Shown: positions 25,901-32,734 of the stretch, one piece after another
Position numbering within the stretch: position 1 is the stretch's first letter
How the letters are laid out: the number at the start of each line of letters is the position of its first letter
Source: UBA4802 sp964509195
GTDB lineage: Bacteria; Spirochaetota; UBA4802; UB4802
DNA length: 64,000 bases
Assembly: GCA_964509195.1 (NCBI GenBank)
Contig: CAZDWJ010000001.1
Span: 434,001 to 498,000 of the forward strand
Direction: 5' to 3'
Translations under genes and position numbers: made by a program
Notes under the pieces: model-generated
Told to the model about the DNA's origin: nothing
The model's database searches: none
What the model saw: only the letters and a program-made list of their open reading frames with translations

Positions 25901-27693
25901 ATACCATCAGCTATGACATAATTTTGCGCTATATTCTTTGGTACTGCCTGAACACTGTCCTGGCCGATAATGTGCCTAAAATCAGGTGCTACTGTATTAA
26001 TATCTATTGTAGTCCCAGTTTGAGTGTCTGTATTGTACACGATATCGCCATCAGCTATGCCAAGTGCAAATAAATCAATATCATCTTCAAAAAACCAGTT
26101 AGGCAATGCCATTGAACCGTGTGTTGCAGTTCCCTGGGTACGAATGGTTATGGTGTTTGAATACACTGGCACTGCAGAAGGATTTATTCCTGCTGCATCG
26201 ATGGTAATACCGGGATCGGTAGTTTGATCCGATGATGCACCCCAGTTGAGTATACTACCATTAATATCAAACCGTTTTGTGTATACTCCGCTTCCGCCTA
26301 TCGAGTAACATACAATAAATCCACCGGTTTCATCTTCCGCGGCATTCAGGTAGAAATAGTTGGTGCCTGCATTGTTTGAAAGTGCCGAACCACCTACACC
26401 CCATTGTTTATTTCCTGAGTTATCAAATCTTTGTCCATATAAATGTCTGCTCCCTGATGACTGATCTGCCCAGAACACAAATGCCCCTGAGTTTGCAACG
26501 CCCCATTTATTGTGTATTGCTTTAACAGTATGCTGATTCCCAACCCCTCCTATAAGGGTATTGGGTACTTCGTTTGTAATAGCATTGAACTCAACTATTG
26601 CTCCGGGTGCACCATTATTTCCCGCAATATCCTGGTATGCCAAAACACGTGCGTAGTACCGTTTTCCAGGTTGAGATAGTGCAATATTTATTGAATGCAA
26701 TGACGTGTACGCTACAAGATTCACAACAGTATTTCCCGTTGCATCATTATTTCTTCCCCAGATGAGGGTGTAATTTGTGGCTTCATTGGTTGCCCATGAA
26801 AGATCAGCTGTTGAAGTAGTTACCGCATCAACTCTAAGAGGTGAGCTTATAGTGGGTACTCCAGGTAATGGGTCAATTTCAGTGTTTACTGTGGTAAAAG
26901 ACCAACTGGTGCCTGCTGAAAGAGGGTTACCCGAAAGGTCTTTTATATTTGTTGTTACGTGTACGGTGTAAGTAGTATTCTTTGCTAGTGTTTCGCTAGG
27001 GGTAAGTGATGCAGTCAACCCAACATATCCAATAGTTGCTGCTATTTTTTGACCTCCAGTTTCTAAATAAAATGTAGAGCTATTAAGTGTTGAAATATCA
27101 ATTGTTTCTGAAAATTGAATGCTTATACCGGGAGCAGTACGTGATATATTGACAGCTCCTGGAGCAGGGGTTCGGGTAGCAAGATTTGCTGTTGGCGCTG
27201 TTGTATCAGCAGCACTTCCCACGCTGAATGTACGTACCCCTGGATTGTTGAGGTTAACATTTTGGGCCGTATCACGGATCCCTGCACCAATAGCAACAGA
27301 TATGGTGTCATTATTTGGTATGGGGTTCATTGCTCCAGTGAATGTAATTGTAACAATTGTTACAGGCGAGGGGCCTGTCCCAATTGTATAGTGTACTCCT
27401 TCTGTGAGAGGGCCCACCGAAGATGATACTACCGAAATATTTGAAGAGAGTGTAGTTGTGTTGATTGGGATATTAAACACAATTACATACTTTGTATTGA
27501 CTGAATTCCCGGTTGAGCCATTGGCAGGATATACGCTGACAACTTCAGGATAGTAATAGCCTGGTGAAGAAGGAGTCACATTCTGGGTAATATCAGCAGG
27601 GCTTACTGTGGGTGCCTGTTTAGTACACGACACAGCAAATACTAAAAATGTGATGCCCATTACAAAATGTATATGTATCAACAGTTTTTTCAT
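22927..27693 (-). CDS. Giant multi-domain surface lipoprotein with internal tandem repeats
   Basis: 1588 residues. A lipoprotein signal peptide ends in VFAVSC, with lipid Cys23. Then come two Ig-like Big_5 domains (about 50-165 and 170-275; YPANGSTGNSVNTKYVIVF, ISIQFSETIDISTLNSS), a fibronectin-III-like domain (about 280-375) and a propeller-like segment with WG-containing strands (RLYGQRF-type, SIGGSGVYTKRFD). A long array of about eight ~66-residue repeats (668-1290) follows, and finally more propeller-like sequence (IVLYSIGGGLRVQRINESG, IIVWEDDR) to the C-terminus. The array thus seems inserted inside the propeller region. Likely anchored in the outer membrane; role unknown (adhesion, matrix or polymer binding are possible). 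It is convergent with vapC and divergent from another large exported protein. Confidence 0.8.
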   Translation of the reverse strand: MKKLLIHIHFVMGITFLVFAVSCTKQAPTVSPADITQNVTPSSPGYYYPEVVSVYPANGSTGNSVNTKYVIVFNIPINTTTLSSNISVVSSSVGPLTEGVHYTIGTGPSPVTIVTITFTGAMNPIPNNDTISVAIGAGIRDTAQNVNLNNPGVRTFSVGSAADTTAPTANLATRTPAPGAVNISRTAPGISIQFSETIDISTLNSSTFYLETGGQKIAATIGYVGLTASLTPSETLAKNTTYTVHVTTNIKDLSGNPLSAGTSWSFTTVNTEIDPLPGVPTISSPLRVDAVTTSTADLSWATNEATNYTLIWGRNNDATGNTVVNLVAYTSLHSINIALSQPGKRYYARVLAYQDIAGNNGAPGAIVEFNAITNEVPNTLIGGVGNQHTVKAIHNKWGVANSGAFVFWADQSSGSRHLYGQRFDNSGNKQWGVGGSALSNNAGTNYFYLNAAEDETGGFIVCYSIGGSGVYTKRFDINGSILNWGASSDQTTDPGITIDAAGINPSAVPVYSNTITIRTQGTATHGSMALPNWFFEDDIDLFALGIADGDIVYNTDTQTGTTIDINTVAPDFRHIIGQDSVQAVPKNIAQNYVIADGITNTATFIAQNHTMNVAPNYINGTNRIYTPHGYSPPAWLNVGDIVKLGANYKRITAINLITVAPIQTGTARSRLVNNLVDADADFTAPPSVSMGDLVYNVITKIFAAVINLITNIITLNFDAFTSGTEGYQIYDNTPSLMQLIVSGNADADSFEHLVDSTKNFIVSRVSVGDIVRNNTTGLYAKITNVTASDLTLEWDAFPNGNEPYTIYDNTITSIVSGNANSGFSNHLIDSSADFDAAGVNTGDLVINSTTGYYATVVEVTKYVLELDWNAFPNSNEPYVVYDNTPAMTSLASGSADSYSNNQLIDSSANFITAGVSSGDLVRNNATGMYAVITSVSSTTLDIDWDAFPNGNEPYTVFDNTPQMTTIVTGNANSTFANHLIDATADFITAGVLVGDEVRNNSTMNYATITEVTKYVLTLDSNIFTMGNEPYTIFDNTAEMAKIRDAAAGARWIDRLFDVNGTFTAGVTIGDLVINTTDTTSAFVSSITNDRTIVLSSDIFDNGNEDYAIYHNYCVTHTSVATFYEIVLDGNLNANDNDTITLYDHKGITQTSDIPPTNPLFDDSANFTANVANNDIALNFTDKLWATVTTATYALTARALDLDADIFTDADVYSIIRFLNTNTNASHITSVGTATSYTPNHLIDSTNGFGTVQIGDVAVNLIDNTYAMVTAVAANDLTLSRDIFDTGNERYLIYRRRGVLYVWQAAGPLVRGRIMNIESGGAPVDVRAPWTIANGSNPTAIPDGMGNALVVYNNTAALSQVVVQKLDGTGTSVWGPVDIDTQNAAAETIHIVQSDNAGGMIVLYSIGGGLRVQRINESGIRQWGANGQAIGNPAATTHVDMAYVGGNDVIVVANISGDIWARRVGTTNWAGYYVSNPTGTQQNPKIFLNGADTIIVWEDDRFLSFAGRGIFGIKIDASTGVRNGIWSADSTGTDLNGVAFVLNDFNEYWGNILLVPYNNGAGALLFWEDYRTPLEGQNIFYNIITSFSP
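23815..25700 (-). repeat. Tandem ~200-bp coding repeats (about 8 units)
   Basis: Within the giant lipoprotein the protein pattern HLIDSSADF-x3-GV-x2-GD-x-V-x-N-x-TTG-x-YA recurs, followed by VTKYVLELDWNAFPNSNEPY and YDN. Central units (about 24,590-25,480) are most alike; outer units are diverged (for example EDYAIYHN, ERYLIYRR). The graded divergence suggests repeated central duplication. Confidence 0.85.
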
Positions 27694-27882
27694 GGATGTA
27701 AAAGAAGCTTTATTTTAATAGCAGTTAGCTTCCATAATTAATATCTTGAATTTTGATGAAAAAGCAATAAATTTTTTTGTATTTTACATTTTTGTTAATA
27801 ATCTAAGGTACATATTTTTGTGAATAATTAATTATTGACAGCGTATGAATTTTTTATTGTACAAATAGCACAGTATAAAGAT

Positions 27883-30366
27883 ATGGAATCACAAAGAAAC
27901 ACTATAGTGTATATATTGGGCGCAGTATTGTGTGCCATGTTTATTATTGTTGATTCAGCGTTATTTGCGGATATTACGTCAGTTACGCTTACACCCGCTA
28001 CGCCCACTACCCTCTCAAATGGTAAATCGTACTATGTGGCGGGTAAACAATATACCTTCCGTGTGCGCGCGGTTGATCCAGAGGCAGTGCAGGATACTGA
28101 TTGGGATCAAATAATTTTAGAGTTTCGCGAGGGAGGGGTAACACGTGCATCGTGCACCATAAATATCAATGCGGGAAGCGACTCGGTTGCGGCGCAATCG
28201 GGAGTTGTGGTTGACACGATTGATCGCTCTGGAACCAGCAATTGGAGTAATTTAGATTACAACATTACTCTTCGTTTTCGATGGGACGTGACAGATTACA
28301 ATGCTGCAGCGGTAAATAACATAAGAGCAACCGTTTCCGAAGATAGAGCACCTGCCTCAAATATGACCGACACGGTTACTTTTAATTACGGCGTCTGTGC
28401 ATCAATTGCTGTGCGCAATTTTGCCCAGGATGGTGTTGCTGCTGATGGACGTATTAACCCATGGCATAGTGCTTTTAATGTTACTGGATCAATTGTGTAT
28501 TATGTGGCTGGGGAAAGTATTACAAATCTTGTAGAAACTGTTGATGCTGGTGAAATTACTGGTACTACGCTTCGTCTTGATGGGATCGATACAGCCTTTG
28601 GCGACAACTATTTGGGTGGTGCTGTTACTTATAATATCACTGCAGGTTTTGTGAATGTACTAGGTGACCATACGTGGAGTGTAACAGTTGTAATGTCTAC
28701 ACCAGGTGGACCAGAGATTGCAGTTAATACACTAAATTTTAATGTTAATAGAGTTGAAATAACTAACATACAAATTATAAATGGAGGAGGTATTAATGCT
28801 CCCTATTATCGTAGCGTTTATATTCCCGGAACACAGATAAGGATTACAGCAAGACTGGAACATAATAGTCCTTCTCTTGGAGGGGACAGAAGTATGCGCG
28901 GTAATACAATTATCACAGTAAGAAATGTAACCAATGGAATTAATTTTACAGTTCAGATAAGTTCCGGTCAAACAATTGGTATTGCTGATGTTACTACACC
29001 GGCAGCTGCAGATGTTGGAGATGGAACTACTCAATTGACCGATTATCAAATATTCGAAATTGATGCCGGATCCTACGAAAATGGGCAAAATGGTCCAGGC
29101 AGGATACTAACACCCAATGATGGTGGAACCATTACAAATACCCCTGTAGATGTTCAAATTTATTGGGATGACCAAGACCCTCCCGGGAATAATGATGCTC
29201 CAGGTATTGGGAAAACGCCATTTACAACATGGAGCAGTATTACATCAACGCCTACTTCATTTACAATTAATTTTACACCAGTTTCTGCGTTGCCTGATCC
29301 ACCCTATGATGCTGATTTTTATTCATACAGGTTATACTACAAAAGGGCAGTTGATCCAGGCTGGACTATGGTTGATAGAAATGTTGCTGGATATGCAGCA
29401 TTGAGTAATCCTGCTACGTCGTCAATATCAATTACAGGTCTTATTCCCTTAACTGAGTATCATTATTTTTTGACAGCTGTAGATGTATTTGGTATCGAAG
29501 TGGAATATTTATTACCTAACACCGATGCACTTTATGATATGTTGACTGAAGATAATGATGGTACATATATTTATGGTAAAATTTCAACAACACCAACAAG
29601 CATTGAAGTGTCTATAACAGATGGCATTACAAAATATGGGAACAATGATTTTGAAAGTTCTGGTGTTATTAATGCAGCTAACAGGCCATTGCGTAAAACA
29701 GCAATACGGGTTGAATTGTTTATTATAACAGCAGGGGACCAGCCTGATGCGGTTAACTTGATTGTTGCACAGGATGATGGCACAGGTACAGGTTCACCGA
29801 CTGGTAATATTGTACCCCTTGGTACTGTGCCATATGAGAGAATACAATGTCAAAAAACAGGACCTAACAGATGGATGGGTTACATCCCAAGCGAAAATCA
29901 ATTTATGACAGTTGGTTCTTACGTGCGGTTTATCATAGAATCCATGAGAAATGGAGTACCTTCCTATTCAGATAGGGTTGAAGAAGCCTCACCGCCCGGT
30001 GATCCAAATGCATATGAATATACATTTGCAGTTGTAAACCCTCCTCAATTCACTCCATGGCCAACACGCATCTTAAACAATGTCATAGATGACAAAAATC
30101 CTACCTGTTACCCGGCATATTACCTTACTGATGACGCGTATGTGGAAATTACCGTGTATGATATAAAGGGAAGGCCTGTAGCAAAACTTCTGGATAACGC
30201 ATTCCGCAAAGGGGGGCAAAATATAAAAGAAGGCGGTTGGAATGGCACCAATAAGGCAAACAGAAAACTTGGTGTAGGCTTATACTACATCCACATCCGC
30301 GCAAAACGCGTAAGTGATGGTAAAGTTATTTTAAATTCATTCCAGAAAGTAGTTATTGCAAAATAA
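27883..30366 (+). CDS. Large exported protein with Ig-like domains and FlgD-like C-terminal domain
   Basis: About 827 residues. The signal peptide from MESQRNTIVYIL ends near DSALFA. Beta-rich repeats follow, with a fibronectin-III-like domain around FYSYRLYYKRAVDPGW and LTEYHYFLTAVD. The C-terminal ~90 residues (YVEITVYDIKGRPVAKLLDN; GGWNGTNKANRKLGVGLYYI) match the FlgD-Ig-like domain that ends many secreted proteins of Spirochaetes and Bacteroidetes-like phyla, sometimes as a sorting signal. I prefer the ATG at 27883 because it begins a good signal peptide; a TTG at 27835 overlaps a TTGACA promoter-like box. Its gene overlaps the convergent nucleotidyltransferase gene by 14 bp. Probably functions with the neighbouring giant lipoprotein at the cell surface; that is inference. 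Confidence 0.78.
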   Translation: MESQRNTIVYILGAVLCAMFIIVDSALFADITSVTLTPATPTTLSNGKSYYVAGKQYTFRVRAVDPEAVQDTDWDQIILEFREGGVTRASCTININAGSDSVAAQSGVVVDTIDRSGTSNWSNLDYNITLRFRWDVTDYNAAAVNNIRATVSEDRAPASNMTDTVTFNYGVCASIAVRNFAQDGVAADGRINPWHSAFNVTGSIVYYVAGESITNLVETVDAGEITGTTLRLDGIDTAFGDNYLGGAVTYNITAGFVNVLGDHTWSVTVVMSTPGGPEIAVNTLNFNVNRVEITNIQIINGGGINAPYYRSVYIPGTQIRITARLEHNSPSLGGDRSMRGNTIITVRNVTNGINFTVQISSGQTIGIADVTTPAAADVGDGTTQLTDYQIFEIDAGSYENGQNGPGRILTPNDGGTITNTPVDVQIYWDDQDPPGNNDAPGIGKTPFTTWSSITSTPTSFTINFTPVSALPDPPYDADFYSYRLYYKRAVDPGWTMVDRNVAGYAALSNPATSSISITGLIPLTEYHYFLTAVDVFGIEVEYLLPNTDALYDMLTEDNDGTYIYGKISTTPTSIEVSITDGITKYGNNDFESSGVINAANRPLRKTAIRVELFIITAGDQPDAVNLIVAQDDGTGTGSPTGNIVPLGTVPYERIQCQKTGPNRWMGYIPSENQFMTVGSYVRFIIESMRNGVPSYSDRVEEASPPGDPNAYEYTFAVVNPPQFTPWPTRILNNVIDDKNPTCYPAYYLTDDAYVEITVYDIKGRPVAKLLDNAFRKGGQNIKEGGWNGTNKANRKLGVGLYYIHIRAKRVSDGKVILNSFQKVVIAK

Positions 30367-30910
30367 TATGTTTAACTTCTTCGGGTAGTGATATATGCAT
30401 TATTTCCAATTTTTTAATTATATAATCATTATTTACAGAGAAAGAACCACTTAAGAGGGCTACAACATCGGCTATATCCTGATGCCTTCCTGCAGCACAT
30501 TTAATTACAATGAGATCTTCAAGACTAATAACAGGGATGGTAATGCCGTACATACTGAATAATTTGCTATTTTGGATGCAGTGTTGTAAAAAATCATTTG
30601 TTGCAAGCAGTATATCAACTACAAAATGAAAAAAATTGTCTATAATAACGTATCTTTTCACAGGAGTTAATGATTGTTGCATCATTTCTTCTTTATGGGG
30701 AATGACTGTGAAATGCTCTTGCAATGTATTTACAATTTTTTTTTCGCTATTGTCATCAATTAAAGCAATAATATCAATATCTTCAGTTGCTCTTACATGT
30801 CCCCATAAACTGACTGCAATACCTCCGGCAATACAAAATGGTATATTTGATATAGTTAAACACTGACATACAGTAATAATTATGTTATTTATTTGTGTGT
30901 GATGATGCAT
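30353..30910 (-). CDS. Nucleotidyltransferase-fold protein (AbiEii/MntA-like)
   Basis: 185 residues. The N-terminal nucleotidyltransferase signature is CIAGGIAVSLWGHVRATEDIDII: GG, then R-x-T-x-DID, giving two metal-binding Asp in ATEDIDI. A later SLEDLIVIKCAAGRHQDIADV matches the helix that ends this family. Such proteins act as AMP-transferring antitoxins or toxins in two-gene modules. The preceding 72-residue gene overlaps it by 16-26 bp, which fits a toxin-antitoxin-like pair. Which partner is toxic cannot be told. Stops overlap with the convergent exported-protein gene. Confidence 0.75.
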   Translation of the reverse strand: MHHHTQINNIIITVCQCLTISNIPFCIAGGIAVSLWGHVRATEDIDIIALIDDNSEKKIVNTLQEHFTVIPHKEEMMQQSLTPVKRYVIIDNFFHFVVDILLATNDFLQHCIQNSKLFSMYGITIPVISLEDLIVIKCAAGRHQDIADVVALLSGSFSVNNDYIIKKLEIMHISLPEEVKHIILQ

Positions 30911-31094
30911 ATAAATTTTTTCGCTTTAATATGTCGTTGATAATTTTTTTCCAGATTTCAGAGTCGCTTAAGTCAGGATACAATGAAGAATAAAAAGCAA
31001 ATTTCATTGCAAATAATGATTGAGTAAGCTCACAGCATCGTGTAAAGTTATTGCGCATTAGTTCTTCTTGTGTGGCAGTAATTTTATTTTCCAT
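30885..31094 (-). CDS. Small partner protein of the nucleotidyltransferase module
   Basis: 69 residues from ATG at 31094 (a TTG at 31103 is also open). All helical by pattern: TQEELMRNNFTRCCELTQSL, then FAFYSSLYPDLSDSEIWKKI. The YPDLSDSEI stretch resembles small proteins encoded directly before AbiEii-type nucleotidyltransferases. It overlaps the next gene by 26 bp. Function not known; probably the binding partner. Confidence 0.6.
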   Translation of the reverse strand: MENKITATQEELMRNNFTRCCELTQSLFAMKFAFYSSLYPDLSDSEIWKKIINDILKRKNLYASSHTNK

Positions 31095-31277
31095 ACAGTG
31101 CAATCCATTCTAAATCTGCACTATCTTTTGATCTGCCAGAACTTTTTTTATTCTGGATTAAATCTTTTAAAGAAATAATATTTCTAATTTTTTCGTGGTT
31201 CCATGTTTTTTACACAACTCAATTTAGGCTTTTTTAGCCTCTTCAAAACTATTGTATTTATGTATGTCTTTTTCCAT
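31084..31277 (-). pseudogene. Decayed nucleotidyltransferase module remnant
   Basis: Two pieces in different frames. From ATG at 31277: MEKDIHKYNSFEEAKKA then a stop, with IELCKKHGTTKKLEI continuing in frame after it. A second frame then reads IRNIISLKDLIQNKKSSGRS and KDSADLEWIALYG to a stop at 31084. The second piece is the typical C-terminus of a nucleotidyltransferase of the same family as 30353; the first resembles the small protein that precedes such genes. The middle of the module is missing. The remnant ends inside the start of the intact small gene at 31094. Confidence 0.6.
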
Positions 31278-31321
31278 ATTAGAATTGTACCATACATGAT
31301 GTGAATTGTCAATAGCAGTAT

Positions 31322-32302
31322 TTACTTTTCCATATGTGCCCTGAATGCCTTAAGGTCTTTTGGGCCATCAATGTCGTTTTCCCAGTGTGCAGCATTTTTC
31401 TTAATATGATAGATGTATGCACCAAATTCTGAAAGGTCAATCTTATATACCCGTTCTATAACATCAATTGCAGATTTATAAAATTTGTTTTCAGTAAGGC
31501 ATCGGTTTTTTATCTGGCTTATAACGTCAAAGTTTTTTGTTTTCCATAAATGGTATATGATTCGGGAAAAAATATTGGGCGATAGTGCCTTGCGCAATCC
31601 GTAGAAGAAATCAATAATCTGGTATTCAACTATTGGATCAATTGAAGGATGTTTTATAATAGCTGCAGAGTTGCCAATACGTCCTTCAAACGTATCAAAA
31701 CCCACAAAGTATTTATGCTTGCCTTTGTGTTCACCACGCCTGAATGTTTTAAGGCGATGGGGCAGCCATGTATCTTTAAAAACGTCCTGATATTCCACAA
31801 TGCTGTAAATTAAATGAACTATCGCCCCACGATAATCCTTTGTCTTTCCTAAGATGGCATCATATTCACAATTTATCCATTCCACATCTGAAGGTGTTAT
31901 GCGGGGAGTATCTCCAAAAAAGATATCAAGCCTTTTTCCATAGTCAATATAGTTGTTGTAGAAATCTTTAAGATGTCCGCCCACCGACTGCTTCATCTGC
32001 AGCACAACAAGATTTGTATATTTTTTAGTATCGATGGCATCCGTAAAATTCTGGACATCGTTGTATACATATATTTTTTCATACAGCGGTTTTCCATGTT
32101 TTTTTGCATTATATACTGCGTCAAGTACATACTGTATTACTGGTTTGCCGGCAAGGGTTTGTAAAAATTTATTTTTCCCAATGAAGATTGAATCACCATC
32201 GTAGGCTTCAATGATCTGCTTTTTGCGTTTGATCATGGTCTTGCGGTCGGGTTTGTCAAAACCGGCAAGGATTAATGCTACGGGTTTTACTCCTTTTGAC
32301 AT
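31322..32302 (-). CDS. MobA-like nucleotidyltransferase-domain protein
   Basis: 326 residues. The N-terminus (PVALILAGFDKPDRKTMIKR, then FLQTLAGKPVIQYVLDAVYN) is a GT-A/NTP-transferase fold, but the usual GG-x-SRRMG loop is replaced by a longer, Lys/Arg-rich stretch. A DIFFGDTPRITPSDV segment provides an acidic metal site. The C-terminal half is unlike standard MobA or sugar-nucleotide transferases. It may activate a sugar or cofactor; substrate unknown. Its start is ATG at 32302. No operon partner. Confidence 0.6.
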   Translation of the reverse strand: MSKGVKPVALILAGFDKPDRKTMIKRKKQIIEAYDGDSIFIGKNKFLQTLAGKPVIQYVLDAVYNAKKHGKPLYEKIYVYNDVQNFTDAIDTKKYTNLVVLQMKQSVGGHLKDFYNNYIDYGKRLDIFFGDTPRITPSDVEWINCEYDAILGKTKDYRGAIVHLIYSIVEYQDVFKDTWLPHRLKTFRRGEHKGKHKYFVGFDTFEGRIGNSAAIIKHPSIDPIVEYQIIDFFYGLRKALSPNIFSRIIYHLWKTKNFDVISQIKNRCLTENKFYKSAIDVIERVYKIDLSEFGAYIYHIKKNAAHWENDIDGPKDLKAFRAHMEK

Positions 32303-32734
32303 ATATGTATCCAGCTATACAATAATATACTACCGTAAGCGTACGTCTTGTATCAGTCAAGCTTTTAAATATATATTCTTCATGTAATAGGGACCTAACA
32401 AACCGTTTTAACCATGTTATTGCAACGTTCAATGTCATTGTCAGGGTAGCAGTAAGCATAACCCAGTATAGGCATATCTAAAAAAATGCTTTTAGCATTA
32501 CCTTTTCAATATAAAAGCATTTTATATGTACTCACTTTGGAATATCTTTAAGATTTAGTTTTTTAGAGGTTTACTAATAAAAAATACATTTAAGTCAAAT
32601 CACTGAGGACAAAGTGCGCTACGTGAAAAGAAAAATCCATATAATTATTGCAATTTAACTTGACAGCCATTATATTTAATATAAAGAAATAAACCCTGAT
32701 TTTTATATAAACAAAAACTATCATAGAGGTACAA
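32303..32734. other. Gene-free intergenic stretch with promoter-like box
   Basis: No open frame of note. It holds the inverted repeat at 32483-32523, a phrase AAATCACTGAGG (about 32599) also seen at about 14253, and TTGACA (32660-32665) before the protease gene; the best -10 (TATAAA) is only 14 bp away, so the promoter is uncertain. Confidence 0.4.
32483..32523. repeat. Perfect 12-bp inverted repeat
   Basis: AAAATGCTTTTA (32483-32494) and TAAAAGCATTTT (32512-32523) with a 17-nt spacer, in the gap between divergent genes. Could be an operator for a dimeric regulator or a stem-loop; no T-run follows on either strand that would make it a clear terminator. Confidence 0.45.

Noticed and set aside
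30353..30366. Overlap of convergent stop codons as evidence of misannotation
   Set aside because: Both genes have complete family C-termini, so a 14-bp convergent overlap is real and common.
14252..32610. AAATCACTGAGG shared by two gene gaps (about 14253 and 32599) as a mobile element end
   Set aside because: Only 12 bp match, no inverted partner or target duplication; chance or weak relic.
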